In this document: positions 30,080-39,171 of the stretch, piece by piece
How positions within the stretch are numbered: position 1 is the stretch's first letter
Layout of the letters: the number at the start of each line of letters is the position of its first letter
Source: Pseudonocardia sp. CNS-139
GTDB taxonomy: Bacteria > Actinomycetota > Actinomycetes > Mycobacteriales > Pseudonocardiaceae
Length of the DNA stretch: 64,000 nucleotides
Direction of reading: 5' to 3'
NCBI GenBank assembly: GCA_001942415.1
Contig: MKJX01000168.1
Location: 17,774-81,773, forward strand
The notes under the pieces: model-generated
Databases searched by the model: none
What the model was told of the DNA's origin: nothing
Seen by the model: only the letters and a program-made list of their open reading frames with translations
Translations under genes and position numbers: made by a program

Positions 30080-30168
30080 ATCGCTAACCAGGTTATCTTG
30101 CAGAGGCCCGTCGTGCCAACGACCACCCGCCCTTCCGCAGCAGCTCCCGATGAACTAGGTTAACCATG
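30080..30168. promoter_or_regulatory. Divergent operator pair, operons 30055(-) and 30166(+)
   Basis: Two AT-rich elements: GCTAACCAGGTTATC at 30083-30097 and CTAGGTTAACCATGA at 30155-30169. The second contains GTTAAC and runs straight into the ATG of the plus gene. Minus-strand TTGGCA followed 16 bp later by GATAAC is a good promoter for the dehydrogenase operon. For the plus gene, TAGGTT (30156-30161) as -10 places transcription start at or next to the A of the ATG. Confidence 0.6.
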
Positions 30169-31399
30169 ACGACGCCGTCCGCGTCGCCCGACCGCACGAT
30201 CGGACCGCAGATGCACGTCGAGCTCAGCGACTCGCTCATGGCGTTCCGGGACCGGCTGCGCGACCACATCGCGGCGCACCGGCCGGACATGCCCCGCCCA
30301 CCGGGCACCCGCAGCCCGCGGGCCGCCGACCTGCCCGCCTACCGCCGCTGGTGCGCGAGCCTGTTCGCCGGGGGTTTCGTCGGCGCCGACTGGCCCGCCG
30401 AGTGGGGCGGGCGCGGGCAGCCCGACCCGCTCGCGGACCTCGTGCTCGACCAGGAGCTGGCCGCGGCCGGGGTGCCCCGCCCGATCGGCGCCTACAACCT
30501 GGTCGCCGGGCCGCTGGTCGCGTTCGGCACCGAGGCGCAGAAGCAGCGGTTCCTGCCACGCATCCGGACGTTCGAGGACCTCTGGTGCCAGCTCTTCAGC
30601 GAGCCGGAGGCCGGGTCCGACCTCGCCTCGCTGCGGACCCGGGCGCGCCGCGAGGGCGACGACTGGGTCGTGGACGGCCAGAAGGTCTGGACGACCCACG
30701 CCCACATCGCCGACCTGGGCTTCCTGCTCGCCCGCACCGACCCGGACGCGGCCAAGCACGACGGCATCACCGCGTTCGTCCTGGACATGCGCTCGCCCGG
30801 GGTGGACGTGCGGCCGCTGCGCGAGGTCACCGGCTCCAGCGACTTCAACGAGGTCTTCCTCGACGCGTCCGGATCCCGGACGCGACCGCATCGGCGAGCC
30901 CGGCCAGGGCTGGGCCATCGCCCGCACGGCGCTGGCCCACGAGCGCGGCCAGAACCAGCGGGAGGACTCGCTGCGCGAGGCCGTCCGCGGGCTGGCCGGG
31001 CTGGCCGCCGGGACCGTCGTCGACGGCCGGCCGGCCATCGAGCAGCGCGACGTCCGGCAGGCCGTCGGCCGGCTGGCCGCCCGCGCGCACGTCTCCGACC
31101 TGCTGGGCCTGCAGGGTGTGCTGCGCGCCGCCGCGGGCACCGCCGGGCCGGCCGACGCCGCCGTCGCGAAGGTCGTGTTCACCGAGGCCAACCTCGACGT
31201 CGCCACGTTCGGCGTCGACCTGCAGGGCGCCCGCGGCGTGCTCGACGAGCGCGACCCCGACGCCGTGCAGGACGGGCGCTGGCAGGAGGCGTTCCTGTGG
31301 GCCCGCGGCTACACGATCTCCGGCGGCGCCAACGAGATCATGCGCAACCTCGTCGCCGAGCGCGGGCTCGGACTGCCCCGCGACCCGTCCCGGCGCTGA
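30166..31399 (+). CDS. Acyl-CoA dehydrogenase subunit c (FadE26-like)
   Basis: About 411 residues. LFAGGFVGADWPAEWGGRG, CQLFSEPEAGSDLASL, VDGQKVWTTHAHIADLGFLL, IGEPGQGWAIARTALAHERG, and C-terminal ARGYTISGGANEIMRNLVAE with Glu in the catalytic-base position. Two single-base losses lie close together (near 30872 and 30893). The annotated ATG touches the -10 element; an internal ATG at 30211 (MHVELSDSL) is the alternative start. Paired with the smaller dehydrogenase at 31428, again in the large/small order of heteromeric enzymes. Confidence 0.82.
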
Positions 31400-31427
31400 C
31401 CGCACGGCCGACCGCACGGAGGACCCG

Positions 31428-32525
31428 ATGCTGCTGCCCACCGCCGAGCAGGACGACCTGCAGCGCGCGTGCCGTGAGCTGCTCGCCGATGAGGCGGGCC
31501 CGGAACGCGTGCGCGCCCTCGTCGACTCCCCGACCGGCTACGACGCCGACCTGTGGAAGCAGACCGCCGAGCTGGGCTGGACCGCGCTCGCCGTCCCCGA
31601 GGCGTTCGACGGGCTCGGCGGCACCGCGGGCGACCTCGCCGTGCTCGCCGCGGAGTGCGGCCGGGCGCTGGTGCCGAGCCCGCTCGGGGCGTCGTCCGGC
31701 GCGGCGTGGGCGCTCGCCCGGCACGCCGGCCCGGAGCTGCGGGAACGGCTGCTCCCGGCGGTCGCCGGCGGCGAGGCCGTGGTCACGTGGGCCCTGCGGG
31801 AGCCGGACGGCGCCGGCGAGCTGCGCCTCGCCCGGGACGCCGACGGGCTCCGGCTCGACGGGGTCCGCCGCTACCTGCCCGACGCGCCGCCCGCCACCCA
31901 CCTGCTGCTCGACGCGGCGGGCGAGCAGGGCCGCACGCTGGTCGTCGTGCCGGCGGGCGCGCCCGGCGTGGAGCTGGTCCGCCAGCACACGATCGACCTG
32001 ACCCGCCGGTTCCACCTGGCCCGCCTGGACGGGGTGCGGGTGGCGCCGGACTGGTGCCTCCCTCCCGGCCCGGCCGCGGCGGACCTGCTGCGGATCGGCG
32101 TGGTGCTCCAGTCCGCGGAGAGCGCGGGCCTCGCCGCCCGGCTCGTCGACATGACGGTCGGGTACGCCGGGCAGCGCCACCAGTTCGGCCGCCCGATCGG
32201 CTCGTTCCAGGCCGTGCAGCACCGCATCGCCGACATGCACATCGCGGCCGAGGGCGCCGCGGTCGCCGTGCGGGACGCGGCCGCGGCCGTCGAGGCCGGG
32301 CGCCCCGACACCGACGAGGCCGTGCACGCCGCGGCCTCGTGGACGGGACGCGCCGCCAGCTCCGTGGCGAGCGAGGCCGTGCAGCTGCACGGCGGCACCG
32401 GCTTCACCTGGGAGCACGACCTGCACCTCTACCAGCGCCGCGCGAAGGCCAACGAGCTGCTGCTCGGCACCCCCGCGTGGCACGACGAGCAGCTCGTCCG
32501 GATCCTCGCGGGGTCCGCCCGATGA
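31428..32525 (+). CDS. Acyl-CoA dehydrogenase subunit d (FadE27-like)
   Basis: 365 residues, intact. N-terminal region AELGWTALAVPEAFDGLGG, a weak central domain lacking the usual TEPxxGSD loop (here ALREPDGAGELRLA), and a standard C-terminal bundle: HQFGRPIGSFQAVQHRIADM, EAVQLHGGTGFTWEHDLHLY. The altered FAD loop and missing terminal Glu motif suit the non-FAD-binding or non-catalytic partner of a heterotetramer with subunit c. ATG has GGAGGACC upstream; its TGA overlaps the CoA-transferase ATG. Confidence 0.82.
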   Translation: MLLPTAEQDDLQRACRELLADEAGPERVRALVDSPTGYDADLWKQTAELGWTALAVPEAFDGLGGTAGDLAVLAAECGRALVPSPLGASSGAAWALARHAGPELRERLLPAVAGGEAVVTWALREPDGAGELRLARDADGLRLDGVRRYLPDAPPATHLLLDAAGEQGRTLVVVPAGAPGVELVRQHTIDLTRRFHLARLDGVRVAPDWCLPPGPAAADLLRIGVVLQSAESAGLAARLVDMTVGYAGQRHQFGRPIGSFQAVQHRIADMHIAAEGAAVAVRDAAAAVEAGRPDTDEAVHAAASWTGRAASSVASEAVQLHGGTGFTWEHDLHLYQRRAKANELLLGTPAWHDEQLVRILAGSAR

Positions 32526-33735
32526 CCGGCGTGCTGGCCGGCGTCCGGGTGCTGGAGCTGGCCGCCTACGCGTTCGTGCCGTCGGCCGGGGCGGTGCTCG
32601 CCGACTGGGGCGCGGACGTCGTGAAGATCGAGCCGCCCGCCACCGGCGACCCGATCCGCGGGCTGCCCGCCGTCGGCATCGCGCCCGGCACCGGCGGTGT
32701 GACGCTCCAGTGGGAGGCGTTCAACCGCGGCAAGCGCGGCGTCGGGGTCGACCTGCGCAGCGACGAGGGCCGCGAGCTGGTGCTCCGGCTCGCCGCGGAC
32801 GCGACGTGTTCCTCACCAACCTCCTGCCGGGGAGCCGGCGCAAGCTCGGCCTGGACGTCGACGACGTGCGGGCCCGCAACCCGCGCATCGTCTACGCGCG
32901 GGGCAGCGGGCAGGGGCCGCGCGGTCCCGAGGCCGAGGCGGGCGGCTACGACGCGCTCTCGTTCTGGTTCCGCGCCGCGGTCGCCGACTCCGTGTCGCCG
33001 CCCGGTGCGCCGCCGCCCCCGCTCCCCTCACCCGGGTTCGGCGACGTGATCAGCGGGCTCGCGCTCGCGGGGGATATCGCGGCGGCGCTGCTCGCCCGGG
33101 AACGCGGCGGGGATGTGCCCGTCGTCGACGTGTCGCTGCTCGGCACCGCGGTGTGGAGCATGCAGATCGGCGTGGCGGCGAGCGACCAGGTCGGGCCCGA
33201 CGCGCTGCGCGGCCCGCAGCGCCAGCTCCCGGGCAACCCCCTCGTGCGCCAGTACGCGACGGCGGACGGGCGGTGGGTCGCGCTGTGCATGCTCCAGCCC
33301 GACCGGTACTGGACCGGGCTGTGCGAGGTGCTCGGCGTGCCGGCGCTCGCCGCCGACCCCCGGTTCGCCGACGCGCGGGCCAGGGCGGCCCACGACGGCG
33401 AGTGCGCCGCCGCGCTCGCGGCCGCCTTCGGGGCGTTGCCGCTCGCCGACGTCCGCGACCGCCTCGCCCGGCAGGACGGGCAGTGGGCGGTGGTGCAGGT
33501 CGAGGCCGAGCTGGCCGCCGACCCGCAGGTCGCGGCCAACGGCTACCTGCGCGCCGTCGAGTTCGGGGACGGGCGCCGCCAGCGGGTCGTCGCCGCGCCC
33601 GTCCAGTTCGACGAGAGGAGCCCGCGGCTCGTCCCGGCGCCCGGGCTCGGCCAGCACACCGACGACGTGCTCGCCCGTGCCGGCGTCCCGGCCGCGGAGA
33701 TCGCCCGGCTGCGCGGCCGCGGCGTCGTGCGCTGA
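32522..33735 (+). CDS. CaiB/BaiF class III CoA-transferase
   Basis: About 404 residues. VLELAAYAFVPSAGAVLADW, GADVVKIEPPATGDPIRG, NRGKRGVGVDLRSDEGRELV, GFGDVISGLALAGDIAAALL, where the Asp after GFG is the expected acyl-accepting residue, and RQYATADGRWVALCML. It moves CoA between acids without ATP. One base is missing near 32803 (ADVFLTNLLPGS after repair). It offers an alternative to the ligase for activating the substrate using a CoA donor such as a product acyl-CoA. Confidence 0.87.
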
Positions 33736-33763
33736 CCCCTGTCAACCCGGCGAAGGAGGACCC

Positions 33764-34599
33764 GTGGGGACGACGGTCGACCCCGTGGTGGACGGCATGA
33801 TGCGGCTCTTCCCGGCCGTGCTCTTCCCGGACGTCACCGACGCCGAGTGGGACCGGCACCCGGAGCTGCTCGACGCCGGCGGCATGGTCGAGCTCCCGTA
33901 CGGGGCGTTCGTCGTGCGCGCGCCGGACCACCGGGTGGTGCTGCTCGACGCGGGCGGCGGGCCGGGCTTCACGGTGCCCGAGCACGCGGGGACGCTGGCC
34001 GACGGCGGCCGGCTCCTGGAGAACCTGCGGCGCCTGGGCGTGCGCCCGTCCGACGTCACCGACGTGGTGCTGAGCCACCTGCACGTCGACCACATCGGCT
34101 GGGCGGCCGTGGCCGGGAGCCCGGCGTTCCCGTCGGCGACCTACCACTGCCACGCCGCCGACCTCGCGCACTTCCTGCCCGCCGCGGGACCGCCTCCCGA
34201 CGACCGGGTGCCGCCGCTGCTGGCGCCGGTCGCCGACCTGCTGCGCGGCTGGGACGGCCCGGCCACCACGGTGGCCGGCGTCCGGCTGCTGCACACCCCC
34301 GGCCACACGCCCGGCAGCTCGGTGGCGCTGGTCGGCCGGCCCGGGAACGGGCTGGCCGTCGTCGCGACCTCGTGCACTGCCCGGTGGAGTTCGCCGAGGA
34401 CTGGACGGCCGGCACCGACGTCGACCCCGGCCTCGCGCGCAGCCACCGGCACGGGCTCGCCCACCGGCTCGCCGACGACGGCACGGCCGTGACGGGGCCG
34501 CACTTCCCGGGCCTCGCCGCCGGCACGCTGCGCCGGACGGAGGGCAGGATCCGCTGGTCACCGGCCCCGGGAGACGCTTGCCACACCCTTCATTTCTAA
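33764..34599 (+). CDS. Metallo-beta-lactamase-fold hydrolase
   Basis: About 279 residues. Zinc ligands in SHLHVDHIGW (HxHxDH) near residue 105, TPGHTPGSS near 185 and LVHCPVEFAEDW near 205 after repair of one base near 34371. The layout fits lactonase- or thioesterase-like MBL proteins. GTG 33764 follows GGAGG by 4 bases. Last gene of the 30166-34599 operon. A lactone or thioester hydrolysis step is plausible given the neighbouring chemistry. Confidence 0.82.
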
Positions 34600-34618
34600 C
34601 TACGCTACATAACTTAGA
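34578..34618 (+). promoter_or_regulatory. Promoter/operator of the TRAP operon
   Basis: TTGCCA (34578-34583) and TACGCT (34601-34606) are spaced 17 bp, overlapping the end of the MBL gene. The following ACATAACTTAGAC and the preceding TTCTAACTAC are AT-rich and related to the other island operators (CTAAC/GTTAG halves). The leader to ATG 34739 is about 125 bases and shows no clear riboswitch or attenuator. Confidence 0.55.
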
Positions 34619-34738
34619 CAACTCGATGTCGCCGCGGATCGGGTCCCGGGCCGTCCGGCCCGCCCGCCGCACCTGAACCTCCACGTGGTGCCGGCACCCC
34701 CCGTAGCCTGCACCTCCACCGGGCCGAGGAGACCGCCC

Positions 34739-36060
34739 ATGAAGACAACGTCGTCGAAACCGCTCTCCCGACCGTGGCGCCGGCGCAACGCCGTCGCCGG
34801 GCTGGCGTGCGCCGTGTCCCTCGCCGCGCTCACCGCGTGCGGCGGGGGCGCCACGACCGCCGCGGACGCGTCCGCCGGCGGGCCGGGCGTGCCGGCGGGC
34901 GCGGGGCGCGAGGAGTTCCGCGCCGCGCTCGCCGGGGTCGAGCCCATCACCCTGACCACCCAGACGTCCGGCAGCCCCGGCGACAACACGAGCCGGGCGA
35001 TCGAGGCGTACGCCGAGGCCGTGCACGACTGGTCCGGCGGGGTGATCACGGTCGACATCGCGTACGCGCAGTCGGTCGCGGCGCCGGCCGAGGTGGACCA
35101 GGCGCTGGAGGACGGCCGGCTCGACTTCTCCGAGGTCTACACGATCTACGACCCCGCCCGGTACCCGGTGACCGACACCCTCGGCAAGCTGCTCAGCGCG
35201 GGCCTCGACAAGCCCGGCCTCGTGGTCGGCGAGATGGCCGACTACGGCACGACGCTCCAGACGGCGTGGGACACCCCGGCCATGGCGGAGGAGTACGAGC
35301 GCGAGGGGATGCGGCTGTTCCTGCCCGTGATCCCGGCGCCGCGCGCGATGCAGGTCTGCACCTCCGACCGGTCGTCGCTGGAGGCGATGCGCGGCGCCGC
35401 GTGCGGGTGTCCGACTCGGCCCAGCAGGCGAAGACCACCAGCCTCGGCATGGCCCCGGTGTCGCTGCCGTTCACCGAGGTCTACGAGGCGCTCGAACGCG
35501 GCACGCTCGACTGCGCGCTCGTCGTGATGCGGCAGGCCGAGAGCGGCGGGCTGATCCCGCTGGCCAAGCACTGGACGTTCGACACCACCGAGAGCGCCTT
35601 CAAGGGCTACATCCCGATCGCGTTCAGCCTGCAGCGCTGGGAGGGGCTCCCGCTGGCGGCCCAGCAGCTGCTGCACGACCGGCTCGACGTCTGGATCGAG
35701 AACTACGCCCGCGGGCTCTGGGAGGGCTCGCAGGCCGCGCTCGTGGAGCTGGCCGGGATCGGCGGCGGGATCAACGAGTACGACGCGGCGGCCCGGCAGG
35801 CCCTGCACGCCTTCAACGCGGCCGCGCTGGACCAGCTCCGGACCGGCACCACGAGCGGCGACGACGGCGAGCTGGTCGACCGCTTCGGCACCAACTACGC
35901 GAGCTGGACCGGGATCGTCGGCGACCTCGGCTACACCGAGGTGACGGCCGCGGACTTCGCCGGCTGGTACGCCGAGGACGCCATCGACATGGCCCCGTTC
36001 ATGGCCCGGCTGCGCGCCGACGTGCTCGACCCGCACCGCCCCGGCCCGGCGCCCGAGTGA
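34739..36060 (+). CDS. dctP: TRAP transporter substrate-binding lipoprotein (DctP family)
   Basis: About 440 residues. A lipoprotein signal (basic start, hydrophobic AVAGLACAVSLAAL, lipobox LTAC with Cys near residue 34) anchors it outside the membrane. The body has ITLTTQTSGSPGDNTSRAIE, SGGVITVDIAYAQSV and GMAPVSLPFTEVYEALERGT, typical of DctP proteins that bind organic acids. One base is missing near 35399. First gene of the transporter operon. Ligand is probably an organic carboxylate handled by the island; the family does not reveal which. Confidence 0.85.
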
Positions 36061-36677
36061 GCGGCGGCCCCCCGATGACGCACGTCCGCCCCCCACGGCC
36101 GCGGCTCGCGGCGGCGATCCACCGGGCCGCCGCGGCCGCGGACGTGCTCGCGAAGGTGCTCACCGTGGTCGCCGGCACGGCGATCATCGCGATCATGCTG
36201 CACACCGTCGCCAACGCGCTGCTGCGGCATTTCGCCAGGTCACCGCTGCCCGGCACCGACGAGTACGTCACGTACTGGTACATGCCCGTGATGGCGCTGC
36301 CGGCGTTCTACCTCGCGCAGCGCCGCCACGACCACATCGAGGCGCCGATCCTCTTCCACCGGCTGCCCGCGCGGATCCGGCTGGAGCTGCAGGTCGCCGC
36401 GAACCTCGTCACGGCCCTGCTGTGCGCGGGCTTCACCTACTACGGCTGGGGCGAGGCGGTGGACGCCGTCGAGCGCGGGCTCACCGGCGGGCTGGGCACC
36501 GTCCCGCTCGGGCCGGTCCTGTTGCTCGTGCCGCTGAGCTTCGGCCTGTTCGTCCTGCAGCTCGTGGCCGACTCCGTCGTCCTGCTGCGGACGGGCCGGG
36601 ACCCGGCGGGCGAGCCCGCCATGCCCGGTGGCGCCGGCAACGACGGCGGCCGACCGGAAGGGGCGTCCCGCTCATGA
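36057..36677 (+). CDS. dctQ: TRAP transporter small permease (DctQ family)
   Basis: 206 residues, intact. Four hydrophobic segments near residues 35-55, 75-95, 110-130 and 145-170 (VVAGTAIIAIMLHTVANALL, YWYMPVMALPAFYLAQ, and others), with TDEYVTYWYMPV in the conserved loop. GTG 36057 overlaps the DctP stop; ATG 36075 is an alternative. It bridges the binding protein and the large permease. Confidence 0.84.
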   Translation: MSGGPPMTHVRPPRPRLAAAIHRAAAAADVLAKVLTVVAGTAIIAIMLHTVANALLRHFARSPLPGTDEYVTYWYMPVMALPAFYLAQRRHDHIEAPILFHRLPARIRLELQVAANLVTALLCAGFTYYGWGEAVDAVERGLTGGLGTVPLGPVLLLVPLSFGLFVLQLVADSVVLLRTGRDPAGEPAMPGGAGNDGGRPEGASRS

Positions 36678-38197
36678 CCGTTCCCCAGGAACTGACCGTC
36701 CCGGCCCTCGCACCGTCCGGGACAGGCACGGGGCCGCGGGGAGCGGGGCCGTCCCGGGCCCGGCTCTGGCTGCTCCGCGCGGCGTTCGCGCTGCCCGCGG
36801 CCGCGTTCGTCGTCCTGATGTTCCTCGACGTCGAGCCGACGGTGGTCGGCGGCGCCGCGATCGGGCTGGTCCTCGTGCTGATGCTGGCCAAGGTGCCGGT
36901 CGCGGTCTGCATGACGGTGCCGGCCCTGCTCGGCCTCTACGCGCTGCACGGCACGCGGGCCGCGGAGAACCTGCTCGGCTCGATCGTGTTCGACTCGGCG
37001 GCGCAGTGGACGCTGAGCGTGCTGCCGATGTTCGTGCTCATGGGCCTGCTGCTGTGGAAGTCGGGCATCACGAGCGCGATCTACACGGCCGCGTCGCACT
37101 GGCTCGGGTGGCTCCCGGGCGGGCTCGGCGTGGCCACGAACGTCGCGGGCGCGGGGCTGTCGGCCGTCACCGGCACGAGCGTCGGCTCGACGCACGCGCT
37201 GGCCCGCAACGGCATCCCGGAGATGCTGCGCCGGGGCTACGACCGCCGGCTCGCGGTCGGGTCGGTGGCCGTCGCGAGCCTCTCGGGGCACCTCATCCCG
37301 CCGGGCATCCTGATGGTCGTCTACGCCGGGATCGCGCAGGTCCCGGTGGGTCCGCAGCTGCTGGCCGGGATCGGGCCGGGCATCCTCATCACGGTCGCGT
37401 GCTGCGCGATGATCGTCGCGCTCAGCGTGACGCGGCCGGCGCTCGCGGGGCGCGACCGGAGTGCCCTCGCGCGCGCGGAACCCGAGGAGCCCCGCCCGAC
37501 CTGGGGCGACCGGTGGCGCAGCGCGCTGGCGATCTGGCCGATGGTCGCGCTCATCGGGCTCGTGCTGGGCACGATGTTCCTCGGCGTGTTCACGGCGACG
37601 GAGGCGGGCGCCGCGGGCGCGCTGGGCGCGGTGCTGCTGACGTTCTGGTTCCGCCGCGGCAACCGGCCGCTGGCGGCGATGGGCGCGGCCACCGCGGAGA
37701 CCGTGCGGTCGATGGGCGGGATCTTCTTCCTGCTCGTCGGGGCGACGGCGCTGTCGCGACTGCTGTCGGTGTCCGGGCTGGCCGACGGCTTCGCCGACTG
37801 GGTCGCCGAGCTGGGGCTCGGCCGCATCGGTTTCCTGGTGCTCATGATCGGCGCCTACCTGGTGATGGGCACGTTCCTGGAGTCGCTGGCGATGCTGCTG
37901 CTCACCGTGCCGCTGCTGCTGCCGGTGCTGGAGAGCCTCGACATCTCGCCGATCTGGTTCGGCGTGTTCGTCGTGCTGCTCTGCGAGGTCGGGATGCTGA
38001 CCCCGCCCGTCGGCATCCTGGCGTTCATCATCCACGGCATCACGAAGGAGCCGGACGTCAACGGGGGGCAGGAGATCAGCCTCGGCGACATCTTCCGGGC
38101 CATCACCTGGTTCTTCCCGGTGATCCTCGCGGTGCTGTTCCTGCTGATCGCGTTCCCGGACATCGTGGGCTTCGTCCCGGCCCAGATGGGCGAGTGA
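36674..38197 (+). CDS. dctM: TRAP transporter large permease (DctM family)
   Basis: 507 residues, intact. About 12 membrane segments; conserved motifs include SVLPMFVLMGLLLWKSGITS, GTSVGSTHALARNGIPEMLR, GHLIPPGILMVVYAGIAQ, FTATEAGAAGALGAVLL and CEVGMLTPPVGILAFIIHG. It uses a sodium or proton gradient to drive uptake. ATG overlaps the DctQ stop. Ends in a strong bidirectional terminator at 38211-38244. Confidence 0.92.
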   Translation: MTVPQELTVPALAPSGTGTGPRGAGPSRARLWLLRAAFALPAAAFVVLMFLDVEPTVVGGAAIGLVLVLMLAKVPVAVCMTVPALLGLYALHGTRAAENLLGSIVFDSAAQWTLSVLPMFVLMGLLLWKSGITSAIYTAASHWLGWLPGGLGVATNVAGAGLSAVTGTSVGSTHALARNGIPEMLRRGYDRRLAVGSVAVASLSGHLIPPGILMVVYAGIAQVPVGPQLLAGIGPGILITVACCAMIVALSVTRPALAGRDRSALARAEPEEPRPTWGDRWRSALAIWPMVALIGLVLGTMFLGVFTATEAGAAGALGAVLLTFWFRRGNRPLAAMGAATAETVRSMGGIFFLLVGATALSRLLSVSGLADGFADWVAELGLGRIGFLVLMIGAYLVMGTFLESLAMLLLTVPLLLPVLESLDISPIWFGVFVVLLCEVGMLTPPVGILAFIIHGITKEPDVNGGQEISLGDIFRAITWFFPVILAVLFLLIAFPDIVGFVPAQMGE

Positions 38198-38210
38198 CTC
38201 CGAGAACGAC

Positions 38211-38244
38211 AACGGCGCCGGGACCTGCGGGTCCCGGCGCCGTT
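38211..38244. terminator. Bidirectional intrinsic terminator
   Basis: A perfect 15-bp stem (AACGGCGCCGGGACC / GGTCCCGGCGCCGTT) with a TGCG loop lies between the convergent DctM and GntR genes. T-rich flank TCTCGTTGCTT on the plus side. Confidence 0.85.
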
Positions 38245-38258
38245 CTCGTTGCTTGAGG

Positions 38259-39026
38259 TCAGTCGAGCAGCTCGATGATCGAGTGCTCCTTCGAGCTCTG
38301 CAGCTTCCTGCCGACCTCGGCCATGTGCTGCGCCCAGAACCGCTCGGCCTGCTCGCCGTCGCGCGCCTCGACGAGCTCCACCAGCTTGAGGTGGGCCCGG
38401 TAGGCGCGGTCGCGCTGCCGGTCCCCGTCCGCCCACTGGAGCAGCGCCGCCTGGGCGTGCCGCTCGGAGATGAGCTCCAGGGTCTCGGCGACCACCGCCA
38501 TCGTCACGTTGCCCGACAGGCGCACCAGCTCGCTGTGGAACTTCCAGGCCAGCGCCGGGAACGCCACCGCGTCGCCGCGGGCGGCGTACTCCTGCTCCAG
38601 CAGCGCCCGCAGGCCCGCGATCTGCTCGGGAGTGGCGTCCTGCGCCGTCATCCGCGCGGCGACCGGCTCGAAGACCATCCGGAAGGCGTAGACGTCGGCC
38701 AGCGTGGCCCGGCGCAGCTCCAGCAGCATGCTGAAGCTGCGGGCCGTCAGGTCCGTGCTGGGCGTGCTGACGACCGGGCCGCGGTGGGAACCGCGCCGCA
38801 CCGTGATGAGCTGCTGGGCCTCCAGCAGCCGCAGCGCCTCGCGCAGCGTCGGCCGGGAGACGTCGTACTCCTCCACGAGTGCGCTCTCCGGCGAGAGCGA
38901 CTCACCGGGCTTCATCTCGCCCTTGAGGATCTTCTGGCGCAGCTCGGCCGCCACCAGCTCGGCCATCTTCGGGATGCGCCGGCGTCCGGCATCGGCGCGA
39001 TGTCCGTTCTCCTGCCCGACCGCCAC
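38259..39026 (-). CDS. GntR/FadR-family transcriptional regulator (FCD domain)
   Basis: 255 residues, intact. N-terminal winged helix: MAELVAAELRQKILKGEMKP, SPESALVEEYDVSRPTLREA and LRLLEAQQLITVRRGSHRGP; C-terminal all-helical FCD ligand domain with metal/ligand-binding Asp/His positions (RMVFEPVAARM, FHSELVRLSGN, RAYRAHLKLVELVEARD). FadR-type regulators respond to acyl-CoA or organic acids. GTG 39026. A GTTAAC element (CTAGTTAACCATGA) lies 38-52 bp upstream of its own start, consistent with autoregulation and with control of the island operators. Confidence 0.88.
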   Translation of the reverse strand: MAVGQENGHRADAGRRRIPKMAELVAAELRQKILKGEMKPGESLSPESALVEEYDVSRPTLREALRLLEAQQLITVRRGSHRGPVVSTPSTDLTARSFSMLLELRRATLADVYAFRMVFEPVAARMTAQDATPEQIAGLRALLEQEYAARGDAVAFPALAWKFHSELVRLSGNVTMAVVAETLELISERHAQAALLQWADGDRQRDRAYRAHLKLVELVEARDGEQAERFWAQHMAEVGRKLQSSKEHSIIELLD

Positions 39027-39063
39027 CGAGACCTCTCCCCTGGTTGTTGCCGCTCGTACCAGT

Positions 39064-39145
39064 CCTAGTTAACCATGACGTGCCGCGGGTCGGTCCACCG
39101 GAACCACGGTGACACGACGCATCATAGTAAGCTAGGTTAGCTTAC
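39064..39145. promoter_or_regulatory. Divergent operators of GntR gene and crotonase 2
   Basis: CTAGTTAACCATGA at 39065-39078 faces the GntR gene. TCATAGTAAGCTAGGTTAG at 39122-39140, followed by CTTACT, faces the plus gene, with GTGACA (39109-39114) and TAGGTT (39133-39138) as a promoter pair. The second element is the same 19-mer as at 25622-25640 and forms an imperfect palindrome TAAGCTAGGTTAGCTTA. Confidence 0.65.
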
Positions 39146-39171
39146 TCCTGGCGCACAAGGAGGAGCCGACG

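Noticed and set aside
34619..34738. Leader of the TRAP operon as a riboswitch
   Set aside because: About 120 bases with no recognisable conserved aptamer pattern or terminator/antiterminator pair.
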